Assembly: GCA_036245525.1 (NCBI GenBank) | Contig: BTPG01000004.1 | Span: 162,374,574-162,438,573, forward strand | DNA length: 64,000 nt | Direction: 5' to 3' | From: Semisulcospira habei | Taxonomy: Eukaryota > Mollusca > Gastropoda > Semisulcospiridae | Part shown: in pieces, positions 1 through 10,703 of the stretch | How the letters are laid out: each line of letters opens with the position of its first letter | How positions within the stretch are numbered: position 1 is the stretch's first letter | The notes under the pieces: generated by a model | Seen by the model: only the letters and a program-made list of their open reading frames with translations | What the model was told of the DNA's origin: nothing | Databases searched by the model: none | Position numbers and translations under genes: made by a program

Positions 1-579
1 CATGGGTTATATATGAGACCTGATGCATCTTATTTGAAGATGCAAATGATCGTCTTATTCTATACCTGCGTATTTCTCTGTGGGCTGGCGATTGGGTGCC
101 TGATAGGCGGGGGCAGGGGATCTAACTGTTGTCCAGCGCTGAGTAATTCCCCTTGGTTTGTTGTACAATTCTGCCAGCGCTAGCCTCACCTATCTGGTTT
201 GTGAGTATCTCAGTATAACTCGAGGCAAATTTGTATCGTTACATTGTTGTGTAATGTTCTGTGCATCTACTGTGGGAATGCAGGGTGTTTGCCCGACCGC
301 ATGTGGTAATGCACCTTCGTGTTTATGTTGATGTATGTTTCCCCTGCCTACTTCCTAAGTTCCGGAGAAAGACATGGGTTATATAAGAGACCTGATGCAT
401 CTTATTTGAAGATGCAAATGATCGTCTTATTCTATACCTGCGTATTTCTCTGTGGGCTGGCGATTGGGTGCCTGATAGGCGGGGGCAGGGGATCTAACTG
501 TTGTCCAGCGCTGAGTAATTCCCCTTGGTTTGTTGTACAATTCTGCCAGCGCTAGCCTCACCTATCTGGTTTGTGAGTA
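1..579. repeat. 372-bp tandem duplication over the 3' end of a LINE ORF1
   Basis: Bases 1-207 and 373-579 are nearly identical, an offset of 372 bp. The repeated block contains the last codons and stop of the minus-strand ORF at 494-1813 plus downstream sequence. The two copies diverge after base 207 and 579 respectively, so the window opens inside a partial extra unit. More units may lie upstream of base 1. Confidence 0.85.
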
Positions 580-1813
580 ACGTCACTGAGATTTCACGCA
601 CTCGGTTGTCTAACTGGTCCAGTCTTTCCTGCGTTTTGGTTTGGAGATAATACAACTCCTGTTGCAGGGACTCGACAGCAGCAAGTCGGGGCATTAACTG
701 GCTGATGGTCGGCTTTGAATCGCTACACCCAGTAGCTAGTTCACAGCTAGCAGTGCCCTCCTCAGTGCAGGCGACTGGAGCCCGGGCCGAGGACACGCCC
801 TCTTGGGTGAGGTCACTGAGAGATGCTGTGTACAAGACGATAGGACTGGCTACGGTGGTAACGGATGACTGGCCCAGAGGAACATTAGCGAGGGTGGATG
901 AGAGGCGATAGTCCCGTTGAAGTGTCTCGCCAGGGGACGGGGTAGGGGGTGAAGTAAAGAGAAGGGAGGAGGTCTGACCGCTGGTCGTAGCACTGTGAGC
1001 TGGGGAGATGTTGCCAATGGAAACAGTCAGTGCCTCGGGCATGGGATTAGTGGTGGGGGGCTCAATGTTAGAGCGCTGAAGGGCTGACGGGGACACAGGG
1101 TTACAGTCGTCCACTTGTGATGTACTTAAGGGATACAGCTGTATGAGGAGATCTGAAGCGGTTGCTGAGCTCTCAGGTTCTGGCTCGTTTGAGGTCGTGG
1201 GAGGGGTGTCTGGGAGTGTTACAATCGGAGGGGTGGAGCCGATTTGTCGGTCCCTAGACATGCCCACAGGCATGTCCACAGGCACATTGTCCGCCGGGTC
1301 CGCGCAGCCATCCTTTAGCTGTTGTACGAATGTACACAGGGACTCGTACTCACTGACTACCCACGCGTCCTTGTTATGCCCCTGTATGAGGCACGTGCCT
1401 CCGGTCTTGCGTCGCACGTGAAAATATAGTGTTATTGTTATTTTGGGCTTTTCGTCTCCCCTGACCTGAATGAACGTCTTGCCCAGGTCATCAGGAAGGG
1501 CAGGGGCGGAACAGTCCAGATAAATATCTCCACACTCGACCGGTTCGTTCCTGTGGTCTGTGTCTCTCCAGATTACATTGTAGCCCCCTCTAGCCTGGAG
1601 CAGGTGCAGGTAGCGGTGATAAAGGGCAGTTCGCCAGCGCTTGAGAGTGATGACGCCTGTGGGGCCGTTACTGTAGAACCGTGTTTGCTCGCCGCACGCA
1701 GTATCCTTTAGCACCGGCTTATCTCTCTTGAAGGGGTTGGTTGGGGTGGTGGGGGCGGTGGTGGGGCATTGCGTCACGATACTCAAGGGGAGGGATGAAG
1801 ACTGAGATGCCAT
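494..1813 (-). CDS. LINE ORF1-like protein (439 aa)
   Basis: An uninterrupted 439-codon frame on the minus strand. The N-terminal third is a compact domain with an aromatic, basic stretch (residues about 55-75) and a motif of the kind GTCLIQGHNKDAW near residues 138-150. Domains of this kind are familiar to me from ORF1-type proteins of invertebrate non-LTR retrotransposons, but I cannot run a profile search. The middle (about 190-370) is Ser/Thr/Pro-rich and looks disordered. The C-terminus (about 375-420) is a Leu/Gln-rich likely coiled coil. The last codons lie inside the tandem repeat at 1-579. No reverse transcriptase follows within the window; it would lie to the left. A domesticated host gene is an alternative, but the surroundings favour a transposon protein. 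Confidence 0.45.
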   Translation of the reverse strand: MASQSSSLPLSIVTQCPTTAPTTPTNPFKRDKPVLKDTACGEQTRFYSNGPTGVITLKRWRTALYHRYLHLLQARGGYNVIWRDTDHRNEPVECGDIYLDCSAPALPDDLGKTFIQVRGDEKPKITITLYFHVRRKTGGTCLIQGHNKDAWVVSEYESLCTFVQQLKDGCADPADNVPVDMPVGMSRDRQIGSTPPIVTLPDTPPTTSNEPEPESSATASDLLIQLYPLSTSQVDDCNPVSPSALQRSNIEPPTTNPMPEALTVSIGNISPAHSATTSGQTSSLLFTSPPTPSPGETLQRDYRLSSTLANVPLGQSSVTTVASPIVLYTASLSDLTQEGVSSARAPVACTEEGTASCELATGCSDSKPTISQLMPRLAAVESLQQELYYLQTKTQERLDQLDNRVREISVTLLTNQIGEASAGRIVQQTKGNYSALDNS

Positions 1814-2098
1814 CGTGACTCAGACTTCCTGGTATGCTGTAACCTGGCACTCAACACCATCGTCAGAGACTTAAACGCAGGGGTGGGTGTGGAGGGCGGT
1901 GGGATCAGCAAACATTATCACAAACACGTCTAGCACTGTAGGTCAGCTGATGACATACAAACAGTACTTAAATATCCAGATCCTGGTAGTCAAGTGTGTT
2001 TCAAGAACTATGGAAATCAGCAAAGCTGCCGTTTGTAGTGTATGCTGATTTTGAATCACTGGTAGTTCCGTATGATGGTCCTGTTCCAGAACCATTAC

Positions 2099-5042
2099 TT
2101 ACTTACTTACCCTACCCGGGTATAGGCCGTCGACGAGAGACCTCCAGCAACTCCTGTCCTGTGCTTCTCCTTCGATTCTACTCCAGGTGGTTCCCAGTCT
2201 CTTGATGTCTGCTTGGAGGTCTCGACGCCAGGAGTTTCTCGGCCTACCTCTTTTCCTCTTTCCCTGGGGGTTCCATGACAATGCCTGCCTAGTGATACTG
2301 GAAGCTGGCTTTCTCAGACTGTGACCGATCCATCCCCATCTTCTTCGCCCAATTTCATTCTCTGCTGTTATCTGTTCTGTTTTCTCCCAGAGTCTGACGT
2401 TGCTGATCTTCTCTGGCCAGTGGATTTTCAAAATTCTTCTAAGGCAACTGTTCATGAAGGTCTGTACTCTGTTGACTGTGGTTTTTGTCAATCTCCAAGT
2501 CTCTGCTCCATATAAGAGAACTGCTTTTACATTGGAGTTGAAAATCCGGACTTTGGTGTGTTGTGACAGCTCTCTGGAACTCCACACTTTTTTCAACTGG
2601 AGAAAGGCTGCTCTGGCTTTACCGATTCGTGCTCTGACATCTGCATCAGTGCCGCCTTTTTTGTCTATGATGCTCCCGAGATAGGTGAAGGACTCCACCT
2701 CCTCCAACGGGGTGCCAGCAAGCAAGACTGGTTCTTCCCTGGTTGCGTTCAGCCTCATTGTCTTTGTTTTCTGTTTGTGAATGGTGAGGCCCACTTGGGA
2801 CGAGATGTCAGCAAGCCTCGTGGTCTTGTCCTGCATTTGTTGATGAGTGTGGGACAGTAATGCCAAGTCGTCTGCAAAATCGAGGTCGTCAAGCTGTGTC
2901 CACAGTGTCCACTGTATTCCACTTCGTCTGTGCTCTGTGGTCATCTTCATGACCCAGTCTATGGCCAGTAGGAAGAGGAACGGAGACAGCAGACACCCCT
3001 GCCTGACACCAGTTCTGACCTGGAGCTCCCTGGTGAACTGCCCTTCGTGGATCACGCGACATGTCATGCCATCGTAGCTGCTCTTGATCAGGCGGACGAG
3101 CTTTGTGGGTACACCGTAGTGTCGTAGGAGTTTCCACAGAGTCTCTCGGTCCACACTGTCAAATGCTTTCTCATAATCCACAAAGTTGACGTACAGCGGG
3201 GAGCTCCACTCCAGAGACTGTTCCACGATGATGCGGAGAGTGGCGATCTTGGTCTGTACGTGATCGGTTCTTCCTGAAATCCTGCTTGCTGGTCTCTCAG
3301 CTGGGGGTCAACGGAGCTCTTCATTCTCTCCAGGATGATCCTGTTGAAGACCTTTCCTGGTACTGACAGCAAGGTGATTCCTCTGTAGTTGGAACACTTG
3401 CTGAGGTCGCCTTTCTTGGGAAGCTTGATTAGGTACCCCTCCTTCCAATCAGCCGGCATCACCTCCTCTTCCCAGATCTTTCCAAACAGTGGGTACAGCA
3501 TCTCCACTGTTGTCTCTAGGTCTGCTTTCAGAGACTCCGCTGGGATGCCATCTGGGCCTGCTGCTTTGCCGTTCTTCAAGAATGCCACTGCTCTTCTGAT
3601 CTCTTCCCGGCTGGGTCTGTCACAGCTGATGGGTAGGTCGGTCTCTGCCGGCTGGATGTCGGGGGGGGGGGGGGGGGGGGTCGGGTGGGCTAGGTCTGTT
3701 CAGTAACTCTTCAAAATACTCGGCCCATCTGTCGAGTTGGTCTGCTCTGTCTGCAATAGGCTTGCCTTCTTTGTCTTTTACTGGTCTTTCTGTATGGCCA
3801 TACTTGCCTGACAATCTTCTGGTAATGTCGTAGAGCTGTTTCATGTTGCCGCTGCCTGCTGCCTTTTATGCCTCTGCTGCCAGGCTGTCTGTGTAGGCCC
3901 TCTTGTCTGCCCTTATACTACTCTTCACCTCGCGGTTGGCTTCCGAGTATTCCCCCTGTGCCCTTACTTTGGCTGCTCTCGTGCGACTGTTGTTGACAGC
4001 TGCTTTCTTCTGCTTCCTCACTTCTATCTTCTTCAAGGTCTGTGCCGACAGCCAGTCCTTGTGATGGTGTTTCCTGAACCCTACAGTGTCTTTGCAGGTT
4101 GAGTTCAGCGCCTCTCTAACTGCCTTCCACTGCTGCTCTGTGGTGACCGCCTCCTCTTCATTTACTAGCTCCTGTAGTGCTTGAAACCGGTTGGACAGCA
4201 CCAGTTTGAACTCTTCTCTAACTCCAGTTTCTCTCAGGAGGCCTACATTATAGCGCTGTCTTCTTGTTGTCTCTGTGTGGCTTTTCTTTAGCTTGAGCTT
4301 CATTCTTAAGGTAAGCAGATGGTGGTCTGAGGCGACATCTGCTCCCCTCCTCACTCGAACATCTTGAAGGGATCTTCTAAATTTTTTGCTAATGCAGATA
4401 TGGTCTATTTGGTTCTCTGTTGTATGGTCAGGTGAGACCCAAGTTGCTTTGTGTATTCTTCTGTGGGAAGATGCTGCCTCCAATGACAAGTCGGTTTAGA
4501 GCACAAAAGTCTACAAACCTCTCCCCGTTCTCACTCATCTCCGAGCCTAGTCCCTGTCTCCCCATCACCTCTTCGTATCCGGTGTTGTCCTCCCCTATTT
4601 TGGCATTAAAATCGCCCATGACGATGGTGATGTCTCGCTCCGCACATTTGTCCACGGCACTCTGGAGTCGGTCGTAGAACTCTTGTTTCTCTTCCTCGTC
4701 ACTGTCATTAGTGGGCGCATAACACTGGATGACGTTCAGCTTGAGCTTTTTCTTGGTTCTAAAGGCTGCTGTGATAATTCTTGGCCCAAGAGGTTCCCAG
4801 CCCATCAGCACTCTCTGTGCCACTGGTGACAGCATGAATGCTACAGCTTCTGTATGGGGGGCATTCTCCTCTTCATGACCTGAATACAGAATCATCTCCC
4901 CACTTAACAGCCTTTTCTGGCCAGACTGCGTCCATCTGGCTTCACTGATACCTAGCAGGGAAAGGTTGTACTTTTGCATTTCCGCTGCTATCTGGGCGGC
5001 CTTGCTGCTCTGGTACATGGTCTTGACGTTCCATGTGCCCAT
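2099..5042 (-). pseudogene. RTE endonuclease-reverse transcriptase, broken
   Basis: Reading 5' to 3' on the minus strand, the protein opens with an APE-type endonuclease (MGTWNVKTM start, then GISEAR, GDFNAK and SDHHL motifs). A reverse transcriptase follows with SNYRGITLLS, VDYEKAFDSV, GVRQGCLLSP and the catalytic FADD, and then the RTE-type C-terminus ending near WRSLVDGLYP. Frameshifts near 4450, 3850 and 3250 split it into at least four frames. A run of about 20 G at 3661-3680 lies in the linker and may be a site of slippage or sequencing error. The endonuclease plus reverse transcriptase arrangement and C-terminal style match the RTE clade. Confidence 0.88.
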
Positions 5043-5398
5043 GGTTGTATCCCTGGATAGAGAGAGGCGGCTCGGTCCTGTGGCTTCCGAAGACTTCGGC
5101 TTTCACCACAGGACGTCATAAGTCTTCTGGTAGAAGAACCTTCCTCCTCCAGGAATGGAATTACTGTTAGTCTTTTCGTCGGCGTTTTTGTAGCTATTTC
5201 CTTTTTTGCAGGGTGGGGAAGCTACCCCCACGCCCAACCCCCTTACTAGGAGGACCAGGGGTTTTCTGTCGGGGTCACCTTCCCTTAGACCATGTTGGTT
5301 CACGGCACCTTATTTCATTCGGTGCACCCCTCTCACGAGGGACCCCCTATCCACCACCCAGGGGACGCGCCTCAACGCCATATGGTCCCAGCGCGAGG
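2099..5398 (-). mobile_element. RTE-type non-LTR retrotransposon inserted in Polinton polymerase
   Basis: The insertion is bounded by TSDs of 14 bp: TCCAGAACCATTAC at 2085-2098 and TCCAGAATCATTAC at 5399-5412, one mismatch apart. The 3' end (left side) is a short (TTAC)n tail, typical of RTE-type elements that end in a simple repeat rather than poly(A). The 5' untranslated region is about 5043-5398. The coding part is a decayed endonuclease-reverse transcriptase. At about 3.3 kb this is close to a full-length RTE. Confidence 0.9.
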
Positions 5399-7783
5399 TC
5401 CAGAATCATTACCAAAGACTATAAAACTAAGTGACCAAGTGGTGTGTTCTTTTGGATACATTATTGTTAGGTCAGACGGACAGCATTCAGAACCTGTTAT
5501 CTACAGGGGTGAAAATGCAGCATGTCTGTTTTTAACAGAAATGAGACATTTGTATAGTCCGGTAGTACATTATCTCACATGTCAGATGCCTTTGGTGATG
5601 ACAGAAGAAGACAAACTGAATTTTGATACAGCTGTGACGTGTTGGATATGTGAACAACTTCTGGGAGGTGATAAAGTTCGTGACCATGATCACATAACTG
5701 GGCGTTACAGAGGTGCTGCACATAACAATTGTAACTTGTTGTTAAAAATAGACCCTAAGACATACAAACTACCAATCTTTTTTCACAATCTCAAAGGATA
5801 TGATTCACACATTATCATGCGTGCTGTAGATGAGTCTTACAGAAACATAAGTTGTATAGCGCAGACAGCTGAAAAATATTTGACTTTTAGGTTGGACAAC
5901 AAATTAACATTTTATGACTCTATGCAACATTTGTCTTTAGGGCTTGCTACTCTGGCAGAAGGACTGACTGAATATCCAATAACAAGTAAATATTTTGAGC
6001 CTGAGTTAATCAAGAAAAGTGTGTATCCGTATAAGTACATTGATCACTGGGTTGTGTTTGAAGAAAGGAGACTGCCACCAAAAGAGAAATTGTATTCTAC
6101 CTTAAATGGTAAAGGTATTTCTGATTCTGATTACCAGCATGCTCTTGATGCATGGGGTAAATTAGGGTGTCAGACGATTGGTGACTATCATGACCAGTAC
6201 TTGAAAGCTGACATTTGTTTGCTAGCAGACGTATTTGAAAGTTACCGTGAAAAGGTTTGTTGCACTACAGTCTTGACCCTGCCTGTTACCTAACTAGTCC
6301 TGGCATGACATGGGATGCATTTTTAAAATCCAGTAAGATATTTATAGACCTGTTGTCTGATCGTACGATGGGTGAAATGGTGGAACGTGGATTGAGGGAA
6401 GGCATTAGTATTGCTGCGAACAATTATGCCAAAGCCAACAACAAATATCTGGATGACCTTGACTTTGACCCCTCAAGGTCAAGGTCATTCATTACCTATG
6501 TGGACGCTAATAATTTGTATGGATATGCGATGTGTGAGTTATTGCCCTTAAAAAACTTTTGTCTGCATGATTTGTCAAAGTATGACATAACAGTTATCAA
6601 ACTATATTATGAATTATGACCGGAACGATGCGAAGGCTGGGGATCTTTGAAGTAGACCTAGAGTACCCACACCATCTACACGATTATCACAATGATTATC
6701 CCTTAGCTGTTAAGAAAATGAGTTTGACGGGCAAAAAAGAAGACACCAAACTTGTGCCAAATTTGAATGACAAATTCAATTGCGTTTGCCACTATTGCTT
6801 GTTGCAGTTTTACATCAGACACGGGTTAGTACTAAAGAAAGTTCACAGAGGCATAAGCTTTGATCAAAGTGCTTTCATGAAAGATTACATAATGAAAAAC
6901 ACAACCCTGCGTGCGAGAGATGGCAACACTGCATTTGACAAAGACTTCTTTAAGCTTATGAACAATGCCTGTTTTGGCAAGATGATTGAAAATCCTCATC
7001 ACCGCAAAGATGTGAGACTTGTCACAACTGAATCGGGTGCAATTAAACTTACAGGCAAGCCACAGTACACAGGGTATAAAGAGTTTCATTCATCATTGTA
7101 TGCCGTGTCACTCAAAAAAAATTGTCAAACTGGACAAGCCAGTATTCATTGGTATGGCAATTCTTGAGTTATCAAAACTGTTGATGTTTGAATTTTATGA
7201 TGTTTGAATTTTATTATGATTACTTCAAACCAAAGTATCCTGAGTGTCGACTGCTATACACTGACACTGACTCTATGATCATTGACGTGCCTACTGAAGA
7301 CTTTTATGAAGACATGAAAACAGAGTTACATATGCATGACAATCTGACTATCCAAAGGAACACCCACTGTACAGCACACACAAAACAAGAAAGTACCTGG
7401 TAAGTTTAAAGACGAACTGAATGGTGTGCCGATAGTTGAGTACGTTGGACTAAGATCAAAAATGTATTCTATACTGCACCAAAAGGGAAGTCAGTCAAAA
7501 GCTAAAGGTATCAAAAAAACAGCAATAAAAAATAAAGACATCCGTCATGAACATTACAAGCAAGTATTAGATGGGGCATTAATGCCTGATTATCCAAACA
7601 AGTCACTGAGATCAAACAAACACAATCTTGAAATGATTCAAACAAATAAGAAGTCACTGGCAGTTGGGGACACAAAACGTGTGTTTCACAGTAAGGAGAG
7701 GGCTTATGTGCCTGGGCACTACAGACTCAAGTTATCTGAAGGTATTTGTGATAAACTGATTGACGAACTGATTGACGAATTGG

Positions 7784-8757
7784 TCAAAAGTGAGTAACAG
7801 TGTCTGGGGGAATAATCTGTAATTCTTCTCTGACAAATGCCCTCTGTGGGGCAGGTTCATATAAATAATGTATTGACGCATCAGCACCTGGAATTATTTT
7901 TTTTATATTATGAACAGTTGTGGACCAGATGGGGTCAGTTGCTCTGCATCTGACATCATTTTCTGATTCTCCGGGTTGATATAAATATCTCACCTGTTTT
8001 GTAAATAAACTTGTGTCTGGCACAGCGGTTGTGGGGCCTGGGCTGTCGTTGTTTTTGGCTCTGTAATTGTTTTCAATTTAATAGCATCAACAGGCTTTAC
8101 AGGGCCTTCATTATTCATTGCTTTTATCACAGCTGGTAATCTCTTTACCCACTCAGTATTACGCGTGTCATGCGTGAGTTCCTTAGAATACTGGTAGCTG
8201 AAAAGTCTCTCTGATAACTGCTTATTAAAGTTCTCTATGATTGCCTGAGATCTGTGTACACCTGGAATGCTGCGTCTAACCAGTATGCCGTGCTTCGCAA
8301 ATAACTGATTAACGGCGCCCTTAAATTCAGATCCATCATCAACTTGTACAAGTCTGTGGTATCTTAAAGGACCACGACTATATGTTTTTGTTAATGCTGT
8401 AGCAACTGTGGTAGTGTTCTTGTCAGTTATAGGTTCGGCGTCCTTATGCCTTGAAGCAATATCAACGACAGTTAATGCGTACTTGTATCATTTCTTCCTA
8501 ATCACATCATGTGGCAGAAACAATAGATCCATTTGATGGGTGTCATTTGGTGTAGTGTTCTCAAAATGAGGTCTAGATATTTTTCTTGGAGCAGGTAAAT
8601 ATACCTGCCAAATTGCCTGTTTTTGTAACCATTGTTTTATCTCATTGAGTGATACATCTCCACCCATGGCCGAGTGTAATTTCTGAATAGCGGTTGCTCC
8701 TTTGCAGTACCCAATTGGAGAGTAATATATTTTCAATAGTTTATTTTCGACGTTCAT
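7784..8757 (-). pseudogene. Polinton integrase, broken
   Basis: Collinear with the intact integrase at 34567-35532. The first about 90 codons are open and end at 8488-8490 in a TGA where the intact copy has an arginine codon (a CGA to TGA change). Further frameshifts separate the DDE core from the C-terminal part, which is open again at 7784-8023. The catalytic-core region is recognisable by similarity only. The 3' end overlaps the end of the convergent polymerase remnant by a few bases, as in the intact copy. Confidence 0.88.
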
Positions 8758-9165
8758 TTTTTCTAGCAATATAAAGTCCAGTAAAATATACAAATGTCAT
8801 TTCCACTAGAACAAAGATAATTTCTCCGTTTCTTTGTTCTGTACTTGGTTGGTAATAGTCACTTAGTTTCGGTTTTGGGATAGACATGTCTTCAGCCATG
8901 ACAAGATAGTATTCACGGATTGCGTCGTCGGTATTTGAAAATGTATGTTGTGCGTGACCTTCAAGCCTGAGTTTTTCATTGATGAAATGAAGTTTCTCTA
9001 TTTGTTGCTTCTCATAATCTTGTTGCGCTTGTGCAAGTTTTTCTGATGCCTCATTGTGTCACTTCATTTTTTCTCTCTACCCATTTTTGAAAAGAGATTG
9101 TTTGATCCACTAAAAGCAAGTGCGTTAACAATGGCCCCGCCAATCATAATAGCTATAGTTGCCAT
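8741..9165 (-). pseudogene. Homologue of the Polinton 144-aa membrane/coiled-coil protein, broken
   Basis: The start (MATIAIMIGG) and N-terminal hydrophobic stretch match the intact 144-aa gene at 35516-35950. The frame is lost in the following charged region near 9060-9085, where the intact copy has additional codons. Downstream DNA similarity continues into the C-terminal membrane segment. It sits between the integrase and the 76-aa gene, the same order as in copy 2. Confidence 0.75.
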
Positions 9166-9176
9166 ACTTATTTTAT

Positions 9177-9407
9177 TTACATAGAAACATTTTCTGGAAT
9201 AATTCCCTGCTTAACGAGAAAGTCTTTTGTTGCAACAGACACTGTTACAATCGTAATTAATTTAGCACTGTCTTCAATGTCTAATCTGCTCAAGTCTGCT
9301 GATTTCATTTTGAGTAGACTTTTTCCCAGCTTAGAATAAGCTACTGCTAGACCGCTTATTACAGCAGAGTGATAGACAAGGTTCATTAAGTTCTTTGTGT
9401 CGCTCAT
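9177..9407 (-). CDS. Small Polinton membrane protein (76 aa), copy 1
   Basis: An intact 76-codon frame, nearly identical to that at 35962-36192. Two hydrophobic stretches (about residues 9-28 and 49-63) flank a polar, lysine-rich loop, suggesting a two-pass membrane or membrane-active peptide. I do not recognise a named family. It has stayed open while the larger neighbours have decayed; being short, it may simply have escaped hits. Its place between the proline/glycine protein and the coiled-coil protein is conserved in both copies. Confidence 0.65.
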   Translation of the reverse strand: MSDTKNLMNLVYHSAVISGLAVAYSKLGKSLLKMKSADLSRLDIEDSAKLITIVTVSVATKDFLVKQGIIPENVSM

Positions 9408-9447
9408 TTTCTAATACAAGAAAAAATAAAATAATAAATTTATTACT

Positions 9448-9889
9448 GCATATTAAATGGCTTTGGATGCTACTGGTAATGTGGTGACTTCTGGTTTTGT
9501 TTTTGGAGTGTCTGATTTTTGGGACACTGATCGAGTCTGTGGTTTGTATTTTTTGTATAATTGGTAACCTACGTAACCAAATCCGACAACAAATCCAGCA
9601 ACTATATATTTTGTTGTCTCAGTTGTTTGTCTTTCACTTTAATGAGGGTTTGATGGTCCTGATGGTGTTGGTCCTGAAGGTAGTGACACTGGTGCTGGGG
9701 CTGGTGCTGTTGGTGATGGGTCAGATATATGTGCCTTTTCTGTTTGCGCTTGAAGCTGTAATTTTTTTGTTTGTTCCATTTGGCTAATCTTTTTCCAGCC
9801 TCTACCTTTCCTGGACTTTTTGGTTTAGTCACCGTTTGAACCTGTGTCAAGACAGGACTCGGTTGAGGAGTCGTCTGGGTTTTGTCCAT
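9448..9889 (-). pseudogene. Homologue of the Polinton 160-aa Gly/Pro-rich membrane protein, broken
   Basis: It starts with MDKTQTTPQ, matching the intact gene at 36229-36711, then loses frame after about 40 codons near a homopolymer. The shifted remainder still encodes, at DNA level, the Gly/Ser/Pro repeat region, the transmembrane stretch and the basic tail. It overlaps the next upstream gene (173 aa) by 65 bp, as in copy 2 where the overlap is 77 bp. Confidence 0.75.
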
Positions 9890-10346
9890 TTTCTTCTGCA
9901 GTAAAATTTATTTTCGAAAAATCAATATGGCTCCCAGTAACAAGCAAAGTTACCACAGGTGCAAGGTAATTTCCAAACTTGTAAAACATGACACATGCTA
10001 ATTTGCCAATTGAACTTGAAACAATAGGGTTGCTTTCAAGGTTGTGTGATAGACTCTCAGTGTCTACAGGTAGAAAGTGACTTACTGCTTTTGTGTATAG
10101 ACAGACAAGTGATCGACTTAAATCACGAGTCATTAGTGAACCGATATGATTTTCATATTTAGAATGTAGTTTAATTAACTCCTCAACCGTGAGGGATTCT
10201 ATATCTTCTGTCATATATTGTTTTCCGAGATAAGCTTTTGATTTGCCTGAAACAACTACAGGGAGAAGGTGCTGTTTTTTAGAGTCTAAGTCTTTGTTTT
10301 CTACAGCGTTGATATCGTTTAGAAGAAGTAATTCGTCTTGGTTCAT
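9825..10346 (-). CDS. Polinton 173-aa protein of unknown function, copy 1
   Basis: Open frame of 173 codons, strongly similar to the 177-aa protein at 36635-37168. I chose the start at 10346 because it aligns with the copy-2 start and follows an A-rich stretch. The protein is mostly helical in composition: a charged N-terminal half, a hydrophobic segment near residues 115-140, and an acidic Asn/Ser-rich tail. No catalytic motif is visible. The first 37 codons and upstream DNA are duplicated at 11605-11716 by the tandem duplication described separately. Confidence 0.65.
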   Translation of the reverse strand: MNQDELLLLNDINAVENKDLDSKKQHLLPVVVSGKSKAYLGKQYMTEDIESLTVEELIKLHSKYENHIGSLMTRDLSRSLVCLYTKAVSHFLPVDTESLSHNLESNPIVSSSIGKLACVMFYKFGNYLAPVVTLLVTGSHIDFSKINFTAEENGQNPDDSSTESCLDTGSNGD

Positions 10347-10583
10347 TTTATAATAAAAAATATTAATTTTTGAAACTATAATTAAACATATTAAATACAC
10401 ATTTCAAAATGTACACACTTACATAATTGATATATATTAATTAACTCAGGTGTTAACCCCCTGTTGGTATTACTAAGCGGGGAGGTACATAAAATGGTGA
10501 TTGTTAAAATAATAATGCAGTATCGGCTGGTATGTTAGGCAAGCTTGCCGGGGCGCTGTTTTAGTACTAACATTTCTGGAAAT

Positions 10584-10640
10584 ATGGGCGGCGCAATCAT
10601 TGCAAAGTTTGTTAGCAAAAATCGTAAAATTATGAAGTAA
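10584..10640 (+). other. 18-codon basic mini-ORF, duplicated at 11954-12010
   Basis: A short frame starting MGGAIIAKF and ending in a Lys/Arg-rich tail lies in the AT-rich DNA between the Polinton remnant and the LINE. It is duplicated by the 1370-bp event. A hydrophobic N-terminus with a basic C-terminus could suit a small virion peptide, but at 18 codons it may be chance. No homologue is visible in copy 2. Confidence 0.2.
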
Positions 10641-10648
10641 ATTTTTTT

Positions 10649-10703
10649 TAATTTAATTCTCTAATATAACCCATTTTTTTATTTAATTCTCTAATATAAC
10701 CCA
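10649..10703. repeat. Direct repeat beside the LINE insertion point, ending in ATAACCCA
   Basis: A block of about 22 bp (ATTTAATTCTCTAATATAACCCA type) occurs twice, separated by a T run. The second ends at 10703 exactly where LINE sequence begins. The terminal eight bases ATAACCCA reappear at 15776-15783 immediately after the LINE 3' end. The block is copied again at 12019-12073 by the tandem duplication. Confidence 0.75.

Larger units (their letters stand above)
1916..7797 (+). pseudogene. Polinton protein-primed DNA polymerase B, broken
   Basis: Homologous over most of its length to the intact polymerase at 31120-34596. The surviving part begins near the zinc-finger-like region, and the exonuclease I region is split by the RTE insertion at 2099-5398. 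After the insertion the frame runs 5399 to about 6255 and shifts near 6255, 6605, 7115 and 7350. A 15-bp duplication near 7190-7205 repeats a piece of coding sequence. The exonuclease motifs, the HNH/endonuclease VII-like zinc cluster, the polymerase motif A region and the motif C signature YTDTDS are all recognisable in pieces. No functional protein can be made from this copy. Confidence 0.9.
1916..10703. mobile_element. Degraded Polinton/Maverick (adintovirus-like), copy 1
   Basis: From about 1916 to about 10370 the sequence is collinear with the polymerase, integrase and small-gene block of the better copy at 32000-37168. It starts abruptly inside the polymerase gene, so the left end is lost. 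It is interrupted at 2099-5398 by an RTE LINE and contains several frameshifts and stops. Gene order is DNA polymerase (+), then integrase, coiled-coil membrane protein, 76-aa membrane protein, proline/glycine protein and 173-aa protein (all minus). Beyond 10370 the homology ends: no ATPase or capsid genes follow, only AT-rich sequence and then another LINE at 10704. No terminal inverted repeats are visible. Confidence 0.85.

Noticed and set aside
319..555. 78-codon plus-strand frame
   Set aside because: Lies over the 3' end of the minus-strand ORF1-like gene and the tandem repeat; no supporting features.
3389..3706. Plus-strand frame ending in a poly-Gly run
   Set aside because: Antisense to the RTE reverse transcriptase; the Gly run is the G homopolymer at 3661-3680.
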